Positions 19,070 to 28,135 are shown, numbered from the stretch's first letter. The stretch: DNA of 64,000 bases from Blastopirellula retiformator (GCF_007859755.1 NZ_SJPF01000003.1:806001-870000), one strand, 5' to 3'. Made by a program: numbers and translations. The notes: a model not told the origin generated them from the letters alone.

Positions 19070-19477
19070 TTGGCGGCCAACGTTTATGAAGGGCTGTTTA
19101 TCCTGGATTCCAACCGCTATGCCCGCGATCCGGGCGGCGTCGCTGGCCAGATTCAGGAATATGTCGAGAAACTCGGCGGCGAACTCTTGGTGAGCCGGAT
19201 GTGGGTCGAGCAACGTCTGGCCTACCCGATCAACGGTCATCGCAAGGGTACCTACTGGCTGACCTATTTCAGCCTGGAAAGCACCAAGCTGACCGAGCTG
19301 ACCTACCAGTGCAACATCAACGACAACTTCGTCCGCTTCATGTTTGTGAAGCATGATCCGCGGATCAGCGAAATGTTGATCGCCCACGCCACCGGCGAAG
19401 CGGAAGCGGCGCCCGAAGGCGAAGAAGCTGGCGAAGGCGAACCGGCTGCGGCTGGCGCTGCGGCCGAAGGCGAATAA
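19070..19477 (+). CDS. rpsF: 30S ribosomal protein S6
   Basis: A 135-residue protein of the small-subunit platform. The S6 fold is evident (YEGLFILDSNRY, WVEQRLAYPINGHRKGTYWL, DNFVRFMFVKHD), followed by a disordered tail rich in Glu, Ala and Gly. The start codon is TTG at 19070, with TAGGAG 8-13 nt upstream; no in-frame ATG lies near. It precedes ssb and rplI, the common rpsF-ssb-(rpsR)-rplI order, but rpsR (S18) is not between them. Confidence 0.93.
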   Translation: MAANVYEGLFILDSNRYARDPGGVAGQIQEYVEKLGGELLVSRMWVEQRLAYPINGHRKGTYWLTYFSLESTKLTELTYQCNINDNFVRFMFVKHDPRISEMLIAHATGEAEAAPEGEEAGEGEPAAAGAAAEGE

Positions 19478-19597
19478 GTCCCGCTTTTTGCAAGACGGTA
19501 AGTCGCACGAGGCGCGCCAATTTGGTAGGCTGTTGGTTGACAAACGTTCACTGGTGAGTGGCGTTGACGGCCAACAAAGTACAAGGGAGATCAACAC

Positions 19598-20095
19598 ATG
19601 GCGAGTTACAACCGGGTGATTCTGGTCGGCAACCTGACCCGCGACATCGAAGTTCGCTATATCCAGAGCGGATCGGCCGTCGCCGAAATCGGGTTGGCCG
19701 TTAACGATCGCCGCAAGACCGCATCGGGCGAATGGATCGACGAAACGACGTTTGTCGACGTGACGCTCTGGGGCCGGACGGCGGAGATCGCTGGCGAATA
19801 CCTCAGCAAAGGCTCACCAGTGTTGGTCGAGGGACGCTTGAAGCTCGACAGTTGGGAAACCGACGGACAAAAGCGATCGAAGCTTCGCGTCGTTGGTGAA
19901 AAGATGCAGATGCTCGGCGGCCGTAGCGGCGGCGGACAAGGCGGTCCCGCGGGCGGCGGCGGTCAACGTCGTCAACCGCAACAATCGGCGCCCAATCGTG
20001 GCGGCGGTGGTGGTGGCGGCGGCGGCGGAGACAGCTACGGCGGCGGCGACGATTACGATTCGTTCGGCGGTTCGTCGGACGACATCCCGTTCTAA
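19598..20095 (+). CDS. ssb: Single-stranded DNA-binding protein
   Basis: A 165-residue SSB. The OB fold covers residues 1 to about 105 ([54 protein letters not shown]). A Gly/Gln-rich flexible linker follows, and the acidic tip DDIPF, which binds replication and repair partners, ends the protein. AAGGGAGA precedes the ATG. It lies between the S6 and L9 genes, with dnaB downstream. Confidence 0.96.
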   Translation: MASYNRVILVGNLTRDIEVRYIQSGSAVAEIGLAVNDRRKTASGEWIDETTFVDVTLWGRTAEIAGEYLSKGSPVLVEGRLKLDSWETDGQKRSKLRVVGEKMQMLGGRSGGGQGGPAGGGGQRRQPQQSAPNRGGGGGGGGGGDSYGGGDDYDSFGGSSDDIPF

Positions 20096-20182
20096 ATCAC
20101 GACAAATCAACCTTACATTCAACGTACAGACGCCCCGAACGCGGTTCGCCGGGCAAAGTGACAAGCAAGAGGAACTTCGATC

Positions 20183-20713
20183 ATGGCGAGCATTCGTGCC
20201 GAAAAGCATAGCGAACGTGTTTGGAAGCGTCTCCCCAAAGGGAAGCACGGCGGTATCGAATTGCTGCTGATCCAATCGGTGGACCACCTGGGCAAGCAAG
20301 GCGACGTTGTCGAAGTCCGTCCGGGCTACGCCAACAACTACCTGATTCCGCAAGGCTTGGCGACGATCGCCACCCCGCACCACAAGCGGATGGTCGAGAA
20401 GCACCGCGCCAAGCTGTTGGAGATCGAAAAGTCGCGTCTGGCCGGTCTTCGCGCCATCGCTGACCTGCTGAACCGCCAGAGCGTCACGATCGAAGCGAAC
20501 GCCAACGACGAAGGCCACCTCTACGGCAGCGTCGGTCCGGCCGAAATCGTTTCGGCTTTGAAGGAGCAGAACTTCACGATTACCGCCGATCAGGTTCGCC
20601 TGGAAGGCCCGCTGAAGGAACTCGGCCTCTACACGGTCAAGATCCACCTGCACGCCGAAATCGAATCGGAATTGAAGGTGTGGGTCGTTCCGACCGTCAC
20701 CGGCGACGAATAG
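20183..20713 (+). CDS. rplI: 50S ribosomal protein L9
   Basis: A 176-residue L9. The N-terminal domain has the hallmark VDHLGKQGDVVEVRPGYANNYLIP-type block, here starting near residue 32 because of a short family-unusual N-terminal extension rich in basic residues. A connecting helix (MVEKHRAKLLEIEKSR) and the C-terminal domain (ANDEGHLYGSVGPAEI) follow. AAGAGGAA precedes the ATG. A strong terminator lies 43 nt downstream, so the rplY-to-rplI run probably ends here and dnaB is read separately. Confidence 0.95.
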   Translation: MASIRAEKHSERVWKRLPKGKHGGIELLLIQSVDHLGKQGDVVEVRPGYANNYLIPQGLATIATPHHKRMVEKHRAKLLEIEKSRLAGLRAIADLLNRQSVTIEANANDEGHLYGSVGPAEIVSALKEQNFTITADQVRLEGPLKELGLYTVKIHLHAEIESELKVWVVPTVTGDE

Positions 20714-20756
20714 TTGCCGATAGGGCGATCCGTCGAGCCGAAGAAGCGATTCATCA

Positions 20757-20788
20757 AGAGCCGTCCCGCAAAGGACGGCTCTTTTTTT
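20757..20788 (+). terminator. Intrinsic terminator after rplI
   Basis: A perfect 10-bp stem (20757-20766 with 20773-20782), a 6-nt loop and seven T. It separates the ribosomal-protein run from dnaB. Confidence 0.92.
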
Positions 20789-20963
20789 CGACAGTTTTTC
20801 CACGCGCAGGTCGCTAGCGTCTGGACATTGCGCCCGTTCGACTTACGACGCGACTTGGTCGGCTCTTTCCGTCGCTTGATTGCCGACGAAGATCGCCCAA
20901 GTATGATTGATCCCGCGACGATTGGTCGCGCCGGATCGACGAGTTATATCAGGGAAGGTTCTC

Positions 20964-22397
20964 ATGAAGACGAAATTCAACCGCGTCGATAGGGCGGATC
21001 GCGATAAGCCGCCAGCCAGCGAGATTTTCGATCGGCAGCCGCCGTGCAACCTGGAAGCGGAAATGGGAGTGCTTGGCAGCATCTTCCTGCTGCCCGATTG
21101 CGCCGACGAAGTGGTAATGATCGTCCGCCCCGACGACTTCTACGACGAGGGCAATAAGAAGCTGTACGAACATATGGTTCGTTTGCACGACAGCGGTCGC
21201 AAGATCGACCTGACGCTGTTGGCCGAGCAACTGAAAGCGGACGGCGACTACGAGTTCATCGGCGGCGCCGCCTACTTGGCCAAGGTGCTCAATAGCGTCC
21301 CCAATGCCGCTCACGCCGAGCACTACGCCCAAATCGTCGCCGCCAAGGCGATCAACCGCAATCTCATTGGGGCCGCGACCGATATCCTCCGCGACGCCTA
21401 TGAGGAGAACGACAAGTCAGATCGCCTAGTGAGCCGGGCGGAAGAAAAGATCTTTGCGATCACCGATACCCGCAGTTCGACCTCGATGGCGAACATGAGC
21501 GACATCGTCACCGCGTCGATGGAGCGTATCGACGCTCGACTTCGCGGCGAACACCTGGAAGATGGCGTCGCAACTGGCTACACCGATCTCGACGGCATGA
21601 CCGGCGGGTTCCATGGCTCGGAACTGCTGATTCTGGCGGCTCGTCCGTCGATGGGAAAAACGGCGTTCGCGATGAACATCGCCGAAAACGTCGCGGTGAA
21701 TGACAAGACGCCGGTGCTGTTTATCAGCCTTGAAATGGGAGCGATTGAACTTTGCGATCGTTTGCTCTGTTCGGTTGCAAAGGTTAACGGTCATCGCCTG
21801 CGAAATGGGACGATCTCGCAAGAGGATCGCCGCCGGTTGGTTGAGAAATCAGCCCTGGTCGCCGAGTCGCCGCTGTTCGTCGACGACTCCCCCTCGCGGA
21901 CGGTGTCGCAGATCGCGGCCGGCGCCCGGCGCATTAAGCGGCGTCACGGACGGTTGGGCTTGATTGTGATCGACTATTTGCAGCTGATTGAGCCGGACAA
22001 TTCGAGCGATCCTCGTCAGGAACAGGTCGCCAAGATCGCCCGACGTTTGAAGGGGATGGCGCGTGAAATGGACGTGCCGATCTTGTGCCTGGCGCAGCTG
22101 AATCGCCAAGCGGAAGCTTCGAAGGACAACCGGCCGAAGTTGAGTCACCTCCGCGAATCGGGGGCGATCGAACAAGATGCCGACGTTGTGATGTTCGTGC
22201 ACCGCGAAGAATACTATCATCATGGAGAGGAACGCGATCAGTTCGCCGGCAAGGCCGAAATCATTATCGGCAAACAGCGTAATGGGCCGGTGGGCGAAGT
22301 GCAACTGACCTGGCTCCGAGACTTTACCCGCTTTGAAAACGCGTTCGAGCGCGAGCCGGACGATTTCTCCGCCTTCAACGGCGGGGGCGAATTTTAA
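20964..22397 (+). CDS. dnaB: Replicative DNA helicase DnaB
   Basis: A 477-residue hexameric helicase that unwinds DNA at the fork. The N-terminal domain (PPCNLEAEMGVLGSIFL) interacts with primase, and the RecA-like C-terminal domain has Walker A (RPSMGKTAF) and Walker B (LIVIDYLQLI) plus the SHLRESGAIEQDADVVMF segment. The frame is open back to 20907, but the ATG at 20964 (MKTKFNRVD) has AGGGAAGG at a good distance and family-like length. There is no intein. The Bpt-like gene follows after 38 nt. Confidence 0.96.
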   Translation: MKTKFNRVDRADRDKPPASEIFDRQPPCNLEAEMGVLGSIFLLPDCADEVVMIVRPDDFYDEGNKKLYEHMVRLHDSGRKIDLTLLAEQLKADGDYEFIGGAAYLAKVLNSVPNAAHAEHYAQIVAAKAINRNLIGAATDILRDAYEENDKSDRLVSRAEEKIFAITDTRSSTSMANMSDIVTASMERIDARLRGEHLEDGVATGYTDLDGMTGGFHGSELLILAARPSMGKTAFAMNIAENVAVNDKTPVLFISLEMGAIELCDRLLCSVAKVNGHRLRNGTISQEDRRRLVEKSALVAESPLFVDDSPSRTVSQIAAGARRIKRRHGRLGLIVIDYLQLIEPDNSSDPRQEQVAKIARRLKGMAREMDVPILCLAQLNRQAEASKDNRPKLSHLRESGAIEQDADVVMFVHREEYYHHGEERDQFAGKAEIIIGKQRNGPVGEVQLTWLRDFTRFENAFEREPDDFSAFNGGGEF

Positions 22398-22435
22398 GCC
22401 GAATCATTCGGCGAAGGCGAACCACGAGCGCCGGC

Positions 22436-23152
22436 ATGGATCAGATCCTCGGATTCAAGGTTTGGGATCACGAAGAGCGGTGCCCCTATTTACCGGGACG
22501 TCAGGCCCGGCTGCCGCTCTACTATCCGTTGACTGCGATGTCGGGCGGCGACCTTGATCTGGCGCTCTCGCAGGGCGCGCGGCGGGCTGGCGTTTATCTC
22601 TATCATGTCTGCTGTCGCGCTTGTCGGGCGTGTGAGCCGATTCGGCTCGACGTGAAAAAGTTTGAGCCGCGACGTCGCCATCGACGCGTGCTAGCAAAAG
22701 GGGACGCCCGGCTGAGGATGAGCGTGGGTGCGCCGATCGCCGACGACGAGCATGCTCGCATCTACAACCTACATAAGTCAGAGCGAGGTTTGGCCGACGA
22801 GAACCAGGGGGCGATCAGCGCCCAGCAGTATCACGAGTTCCTGGTGCAGTCCTGCTGCGAGACGGTCGAGTTCGGCTACTATTTGGAGAATCGTTTGGTG
22901 GCGGCGGCGACGGCCGACCTGGGGGATGATTCGCTTTCCGCGGTTTACTGTTGCTACGACCCGAGTGAGAGCGGTTTGTCGCTGGGAACCTATTCCGTCT
23001 TGAAGCAGTGGGAATTTTGTCGCGAGACCGATCGCCGCTATCTATACCTTGGTTTCTACATCGCGGAGTCGCCCCACATGAACTACAAGGCGTCGTTTCT
23101 GCCGCATCAACGACGGATTGCCGGCGTATGGAGCGAGTTCTCGGATCGCTAG
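22436..23152 (+). CDS. bpt: Aminoacyl-tRNA-protein transferase (Bpt/Ate family)
   Basis: A 238-residue enzyme of the leucyl/arginyl transferase family, which attaches an amino acid from charged tRNA to the N-terminus of proteins marked for ClpS/ClpAP degradation (N-degron pathway). CPYLPGRQAR and the YHVCCRACRACEPIRLDV cysteine cluster at the N-terminal part are typical, as are GTYSVLKQWEFCRE and LYLGFYIAESPHMNYKASF near the end. Bpt transfers Leu to acidic N-termini; whether Leu or Arg is used cannot be told from sequence alone. It lies just behind dnaB. Confidence 0.86.
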   Translation: MDQILGFKVWDHEERCPYLPGRQARLPLYYPLTAMSGGDLDLALSQGARRAGVYLYHVCCRACRACEPIRLDVKKFEPRRRHRRVLAKGDARLRMSVGAPIADDEHARIYNLHKSERGLADENQGAISAQQYHEFLVQSCCETVEFGYYLENRLVAAATADLGDDSLSAVYCCYDPSESGLSLGTYSVLKQWEFCRETDRRYLYLGFYIAESPHMNYKASFLPHQRRIAGVWSEFSDR

Positions 23153-23353
23153 CACTTCTAGCGTCGAAACATGTCGAACCGATTCGACAACCGTCGCGTA
23201 TCGTATCGCATTGCTGATAGTTGCGCAAACAGAGCCGAATCCGTATTGCCCTGGCGTCGCTCATTCAGTATCTCTACCCAACCGCTTACTTAGGCTATAG
23301 CGCCTAACGCCGCGCACGGATCGCGCGGTGGGCCAGAATTCAAGGACGATATT

Positions 23354-24895
23354 GTGTTAAATTGCCGCCTAATAGCCGCTTTCGCACTCAGCATCGGGTG
23401 CGGTCTTTCGCTGCTTGTCGCAAGTTGCGAAACCAGTCTCGCCCAAGGTCTTGATCCTCGCAGCTTTGATCCGGCTCTGTTGACGCCGCCGCCTGCCGAA
23501 CCAGGCGCCATTCCGACGCGACCGTTGATCGTCGATCTGCGAATCACCGGCAACAACAGCACGCAGGAAGCGAAGATTCGCTCGATGATTCGCTCTCGTG
23601 CGGATCGCGAATTCGATCCAGAAATGATCCAGTCCGATGTCCGCAAATTGGCCGAATCAGGACTGTTTCGCGACGTCAAGATCTTGACGCAACAATCAGC
23701 GCAAGGCGTCGTCGTGACGTTCCAGGTGTTTGAGCGGCCGTCGATTCGCTACGTCAAGTTCCTTGGCAACGAGTCGGCGACCGAAAAGGCCCTGCTAAAA
23801 AAATCAGGGCTGGAAGTCGGCGGCGCCCTTAATCGGTTTGTCGTCGAAGACGCTCGCCGTCGCATCGAAGAATACTATCGAACCCGCGGGCATGGCATGG
23901 CGACGGTCACGATCGCCGAAGGCCTAGAGCAGGACGATACCGGCGTTGCCTTCATGGTGCATGAAGGTCCGCTGGCCCGCGTCCTGTCGACCAGTTTCGT
24001 CGGCAATACCATCGCCAGCGACGGCCGCTTGAAGACGCAAGTCAAATCGAAGCCTGGCTTCCTCTATTACATCCGGGGCAAAGTCGACATGGACCAGGTC
24101 GAAGCGGACGTCGAAGCGTTGACTTCGTACTACCGCGGGCTTGGCTACTTCCAGGCTCAGATCAACCGGATCATGGAGTACTCGGAATCGGGACTGTGGG
24201 TCGACATCACGTTCGTCGTGGACGAGGGGATGCGGTACGAAGTGCGTAACGTGTCGTTCGTTGGGCAGACCAAGTTCACCGAAGACCAACTTGGGACCCA
24301 GGTGAAGCTGCTGCAGGGGCAGTACTTCGACCAAAAGAAAATGAACTCAGACCTCGCGGCGCTGACCGACCTATATGGCGCCCAGGGATACATCCACGCG
24401 GACGTGCAAGCCGAACCTCGCTTTTTGGAAGAGCCGGGTCAGATTGACCTGGTTTACGACATTCGCGAAGGAGAGCAGTATCGCGTTGGCCGCATCGATG
24501 TGAACATCGATGGCGAGTACCCGCACACGCAGCGCGACGTCGTCTTGAATCGTTTGGACCTAGTGCCGGGCGACATTATCGACATCCGCAAGATTCGCGA
24601 TAGCGAACGCCGTTTGGTCTCGTCGCAGCTGTTCGTCAACGAACCGCACCGCGGCATCAAGCCGACGATTCAAGTGAAACCGCCGGAAGTTAGCGACATC
24701 GCCGACAAACGTGGCGGCGAGCAGTCTCCGACGTATCGCGGACAAAGCCCGGGACCAGCGGTTCAACCGGCCTACCATGGTCAGCCTCAGATGTCTCAGC
24801 CGCGGATGCCGGCCGTGCAGATGGGGCAGCGGATTGCTCCGGAAAACCTGCGTCCGTCTCGGTACTCGGCAAACCCTGCCGCGGCGCCTTGGTAA
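23354..24895 (+). CDS. BamA-like POTRA-only periplasmic protein
   Basis: A 513-residue protein with a Sec signal peptide (LIAAFALSIGCGLSLLVAS, then CETSLAQG; a lipobox-like Cys is possible) and about five POTRA-type repeats across residues 55-440 (for example the RGHGMATVTIAEGL and RYEVRNVSFVGQTKF segments). POTRA domains of BamA receive unfolded outer-membrane proteins. The usual C-terminal beta-barrel is absent: residues 440-513 are a Pro/Gln-rich tail. The barrel is found in the next gene. The start is GTG at 23354, preceded by AAGGA. Stop and next start are 60 nt apart, so the pair is probably cotranscribed. Confidence 0.85.
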   Translation: MLNCRLIAAFALSIGCGLSLLVASCETSLAQGLDPRSFDPALLTPPPAEPGAIPTRPLIVDLRITGNNSTQEAKIRSMIRSRADREFDPEMIQSDVRKLAESGLFRDVKILTQQSAQGVVVTFQVFERPSIRYVKFLGNESATEKALLKKSGLEVGGALNRFVVEDARRRIEEYYRTRGHGMATVTIAEGLEQDDTGVAFMVHEGPLARVLSTSFVGNTIASDGRLKTQVKSKPGFLYYIRGKVDMDQVEADVEALTSYYRGLGYFQAQINRIMEYSESGLWVDITFVVDEGMRYEVRNVSFVGQTKFTEDQLGTQVKLLQGQYFDQKKMNSDLAALTDLYGAQGYIHADVQAEPRFLEEPGQIDLVYDIREGEQYRVGRIDVNIDGEYPHTQRDVVLNRLDLVPGDIIDIRKIRDSERRLVSSQLFVNEPHRGIKPTIQVKPPEVSDIADKRGGEQSPTYRGQSPGPAVQPAYHGQPQMSQPRMPAVQMGQRIAPENLRPSRYSANPAAAPW

Positions 24896-24955
24896 CCTTG
24901 AAGCTTGCGACATTGATATTGGCGACCTCCCCCCCCGGTCGAGAAGGATTCCTTC

Positions 24956-26581
24956 GTGCGAGATAGCTGGAAACTTACAAGCCTGGCGCTGCTATCGGCC
25001 CTGTTTGCGGCCGTTGGCTGCACCACTCCGGGCGCACAGGTCGCGGCGATTCCCTCGACGTTTTCGACGGGCCCTGGGGCGGACCGTTCTGTGGTCGCCG
25101 TCGGCAAACCGCCGATCGTTCGTGCGCAAGACGCCGCACTTCCCGCCGACAACAGCGCGACGCGGCAAACGTCGCCGGGCAACGCCAACCAATACCGCGG
25201 CGGAATGCCTGCCTCGGGCGCGCCGATTCAACAGGCTCAATATACGGCTCCGCCGCTTCCGCAAGCTTCGGTCGCCGGACAAGTCGCTGCGCCGCAATCG
25301 ACGGTCGTCGGCGCCCCAACCTACGATCCGAACGCTTATGATCAGGCGGTCGCCAACGGCTACGTCCAGGCGCCGACATTGCCGCCGCCGGCCTCGGTCG
25401 GTCGCCCTTTGGGTGGCGCGCCGATTTACAATCCGCCGCTTGGCCCCGATCAGATCTATGGGCCCGACCCGGTCTATGACCCGGGCCGCCAACCATTCTT
25501 GCCGGGCCGCACGGCCGACATTCTGGTGAACGCCCAAGAGGCGCAAACCGGTCGCTTTCAGTTTGGCGTCGGAGTCAACTCGGATGCGGGCGTGACTGGC
25601 TCAATCGTCGTCGACGAACGCAACTTCGACTACGCGGCGGTGCCGACCAGCTGGGACGACGTCTGGAATGGCCGCGCCTTCCGCGGGGCAGGGCAGGGGT
25701 TCCGATTGGAAGCTTTGCCAGGTACCCAGGTGCAGCGCTACATGGCGACCTTCACCGAGCCGTACCTGTTCCGCACGAACATCAGCATGAACCTGAGCGG
25801 TTACTACTTTGACCGCATCTACCGCGACTGGAACGAAAACCGCGTTGGCGGCCGGATCGGCTTTGGTTATCGCCTGACTCCCGACTTGTCGGTCGGCGCC
25901 AATCTGCGATTGGAAAACGTCGATATCTCGGATCCGAGCACTAACGCCTCGGCCGATCTGAACGAAGCGATCGGCAGCCACGACCTGTTCAGCGGTCAGC
26001 TGACGGTGACGCACGATACGCGCGACCAGCCGTTCGCTCCGACCGAAGGGCACCTGGTCGAATTCAGCTTTGAACAAGCGTTCGGCACTTTCAGCTTCCC
26101 GCGAGCCGAAGTCGACATGCGTCGCTACTTCCTGCTGCGAGAACGCGCCGACGGTTCTGGCCGCCATACGCTTGGCTTCTCGGGCCGGGCCGGGTTCTCC
26201 GGATCGGATACGCCGATCTTTGAGAACTACTTTGCGGGCGGTTACTCGACCTTGCGTGGTTTCGATTTCCGCGGCATCGGTCCTGTCCAAGGGGGCGTCT
26301 ATACCGGTGGTCCGTTCCGCGTACTGGGGTCGGTGGAATATATGTTTCCGATCACGGCGGACGACATGCTGAAAGGGGTGATCTTCACCGACGTCGGTAC
26401 CGTTCAAGAGTCGGTGAAGCTACCGTGGGACGAGTTTGACATTGCGCCTGGTTTCGGACTTCGCATTTCGGTGCCGGCTCTTGGTCAAGCTCCGATCGCG
26501 CTCGACTTCGCCTTCCCGGTCAACAAAGCTGACAGCGACCGTACGCAGGTCTTCAGCTTCTTCATCGGTTACGCTCGTTAG
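24956..26581 (+). CDS. BamA/TamA-type outer-membrane beta-barrel, predicted lipoprotein
   Basis: A 541-residue protein with an N-terminal signal (LTSLALLSALFAAVGC, lipobox LFAAVGC-like, Cys near 22), a 160-residue Pro/Ala/Gln-rich linker and a C-terminal Omp85 beta-barrel from about residue 200. The barrel has the loop-6 motif LRGFDFRGIGP (the VRGF/Y motif of BamA) and ends in alternating aromatic residues (FFIGYAR). There is no POTRA domain; these sit in the gene directly upstream. The start is GTG at 24956 with GAGAAGG before it. The first of two family-B repeats begins 45 nt after the stop. Confidence 0.85.
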   Translation: MRDSWKLTSLALLSALFAAVGCTTPGAQVAAIPSTFSTGPGADRSVVAVGKPPIVRAQDAALPADNSATRQTSPGNANQYRGGMPASGAPIQQAQYTAPPLPQASVAGQVAAPQSTVVGAPTYDPNAYDQAVANGYVQAPTLPPPASVGRPLGGAPIYNPPLGPDQIYGPDPVYDPGRQPFLPGRTADILVNAQEAQTGRFQFGVGVNSDAGVTGSIVVDERNFDYAAVPTSWDDVWNGRAFRGAGQGFRLEALPGTQVQRYMATFTEPYLFRTNISMNLSGYYFDRIYRDWNENRVGGRIGFGYRLTPDLSVGANLRLENVDISDPSTNASADLNEAIGSHDLFSGQLTVTHDTRDQPFAPTEGHLVEFSFEQAFGTFSFPRAEVDMRRYFLLRERADGSGRHTLGFSGRAGFSGSDTPIFENYFAGGYSTLRGFDFRGIGPVQGGVYTGGPFRVLGSVEYMFPITADDMLKGVIFTDVGTVQESVKLPWDEFDIAPGFGLRISVPALGQAPIALDFAFPVNKADSDRTQVFSFFIGYAR

Positions 26582-26625
26582 CAGTCCGTTGATATTCTCG
26601 ACGGGCTGACGGACCGCAGGGAGAT

Positions 26626-26726
26626 GCGATCCCAAAATGGCGACGTCAGTCGTTATTTTGCGAGCCGTGAAGAGCTACGCTCTGAACTTGGCGAGTTTGC
26701 AAAAAGCCAGGAGGGCTTTTTGCAAA
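26626..26726. repeat. Composite palindromic intergenic repeat, family B, copy 1
   Basis: The first module (26626-26675) is an imperfect hairpin, AAAATGGCGAC with GTCGTTATTTT, and nearly matches 56157-56206. A second perfect hairpin follows: TTTGCAAAAAGCC (26696-26708), loop AGGAG, GGCTTTTTGCAAA (26714-26726). It lies directly behind the beta-barrel gene and 10 nt before a family-A repeat, and probably ends transcription from both sides. Confidence 0.75.
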
Positions 26727-26735
26727 GGGGAGTTC

Positions 26736-26846
26736 GAGCGTTTTTCTGATAGCTGTAGCGTTTCTGGCGTTGGTGAGGCAAGCTGGTCAACGCCGACCAG
26801 CGCGGCCGCAACCAGCCAGAACGCTAAAGATTGAAGAAAACCGCTC
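26736..26846. repeat. Palindromic intergenic repeat, family A, copy 2 (111 bp)
   Basis: This copy matches 16668-16828 closely but lacks about 45 bp of the centre. Its arms (GAGCGTTTTTCTGATAGC at the left, the complement of GAGCGGTTTTCTTCAATC at the right) form one long imperfect stem. As in copy 1, the right end overlaps the TAG stop (26846-26848) of the minus-strand gene. Confidence 0.8.
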
Positions 26847-27106
26847 TAGTAAGTTCGCCACTCGAAGTATTCGTTGTGGTACCCGGTATGTCCCGACCAG
26901 GTGTCGCGGGCTGAGCAGGCGCCGAAGTAGCCGTAGCTGTAAGCAGGCGTGCTGACCGAGTAGCCCCAGCCGTGGTAGTAGTGGCCATAGAAGGGAGCGG
27001 CGTTCGACTTTTGCGGCGTCAGAATCAAGTACGACGGCGGAGCGGCCTCGGCGATCGTCGCCATGGCCAGGCAAAGCGTCAGCGACGCCAACAATATACG
27101 GATCAT
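26846..27106 (-). CDS. Small secreted Tyr/Gly-rich protein
   Basis: An 86-residue protein with a clear signal peptide (IRILLASLTLCLAMATIAEA, then APPSY) and a short mature part rich in Tyr, Gly, His and Ser (YGHYYHGWGYS, SYGYFGAC). It has two Cys-free stretches and a single Cys. I do not recognise a family; small aromatic-rich exported proteins are common in planctomycetes and may be envelope proteins. Its TAG stop is part of the family-A repeat. No gene is visible between it and mtdB. Confidence 0.6.
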   Translation of the reverse strand: MIRILLASLTLCLAMATIAEAAPPSYLILTPQKSNAAPFYGHYYHGWGYSVSTPAYSYGYFGACSARDTWSGHTGYHNEYFEWRTY

Positions 27107-27268
27107 AGAACGGGGCCCTGCTGCAAAAGGAATTGTCGCACCGCTGCGACTCTTTCGCGTAGCATCGGCATTTCGGCGCTGCTGGACTGACCAGGGATCG
27201 CCTGGTGGTCCCCTTTTTCGACCGCTTGCTCGCGTGATAGCGGTCGTGCGGATTATTTCGCTGTAACG

Positions 27269-28135
27269 CTATTCCAGGCCGCAGCCGATCTCGTAGATCT
27301 CTTCCGCGTTCAGGACGAGATCGTTCTGCTCAAAGATTCGGACCAGCGCCTGCTTGTGGATCTTCATCTTGGTCCCGCCAACGCCAATGGCGCCGTAGCA
27401 GATCCGGCCGTCCCGCTCTTTCGCTTTGTCCATCGGATCGACTCCTTCCAAGCCAACCGGTGGGGCGGCATTCAGGTCGATCAGCACCTTCAAGTCACTC
27501 GCGCTGCGCAGCGACGGTTCGCTGGCCAACTGCACGTTGGCGGCTCCGGCGGCGATGACGACGGCGGCGCCTTGCAGGGCGTCCGCCAGACCGGCGTCGT
27601 CACTGACGGCCAGCGGCAGGAACGTACCGTCGGGGATGTCGGCTTTTAGAGCGTCACAGACTGCCGTCGCCTTGTCGAGTTTGCGCGAAGCGACTCGGAC
27701 GCGAGCCCCTTGTCGCGCCAGCAGACGTGCGGCCCGTTGACCGACTGGGCCGGTACCCGCCAGAACCAGCGCTTCGGCGCCATCGAGCGGCAGATGGCGG
27801 CCGGCGGCGATGACGGCTGCGGCGGCGGTCGTGTTGGCGCCGTTGGGGTCAAACAAGATCGAAACCCGCATCGGCCCGAAAAAGCTGCTGGTGGCTTCTT
27901 TCAGCAGGGTCTCGGCCTGCGGGACGTCGCCGCCGCCGACAAAAATCGCCGAGTTCTTCAGCTCGGCCGGCGATCGCGTGAAGATCAAACCATAGACCAG
28001 TCCGCGAACCTGATCGGCGGTAACGCCGCCATGTCGAAAGAGTTGATCGACGCCGGCGTCGACGGCGACAACGCTGTCGAAGGTGCTGACTTGCGGATCG
28101 GGATCGAGCTGCAACAAGACTTTGGCGGTGGACAT
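27269..28135 (-). CDS. mtdB: NAD(P)-dependent methylene-tetrahydromethanopterin dehydrogenase
   Basis: A 288-residue enzyme that oxidises methylene-H4MPT to methenyl-H4MPT in the tetrahydromethanopterin C1 pathway. The N-terminal part has RVSILFDPNGANTTAAAAV, and the Rossmann domain has VLAGTGPVGQRAARLLA (GxGPVG) and the closing GAIGVGGTKMKIHKQAL, all typical of MtdB/MtdA. Planctomycetes are known to carry this pathway, otherwise found in methylotrophic proteobacteria and methanogens. The fae gene lies directly upstream on the same strand, with a terminator between them, so the two need not share all transcripts. Confidence 0.9.
   Translation of the reverse strand: MSTAKVLLQLDPDPQVSTFDSVVAVDAGVDQLFRHGGVTADQVRGLVYGLIFTRSPAELKNSAIFVGGGDVPQAETLLKEATSSFFGPMRVSILFDPNGANTTAAAAVIAAGRHLPLDGAEALVLAGTGPVGQRAARLLARQGARVRVASRKLDKATAVCDALKADIPDGTFLPLAVSDDAGLADALQGAAVVIAAGAANVQLASEPSLRSASDLKVLIDLNAAPPVGLEGVDPMDKAKERDGRICYGAIGVGGTKMKIHKQALVRIFEQNDLVLNAEEIYEIGCGLE

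Noticed and set aside
24896-24955. Frameshift or sequencing error splitting one BamA gene
   Set aside because: The downstream protein has its own signal peptide, GTG start and ribosome-binding site, and the upstream protein ends in a long low-complexity tail, so two genes are more likely.
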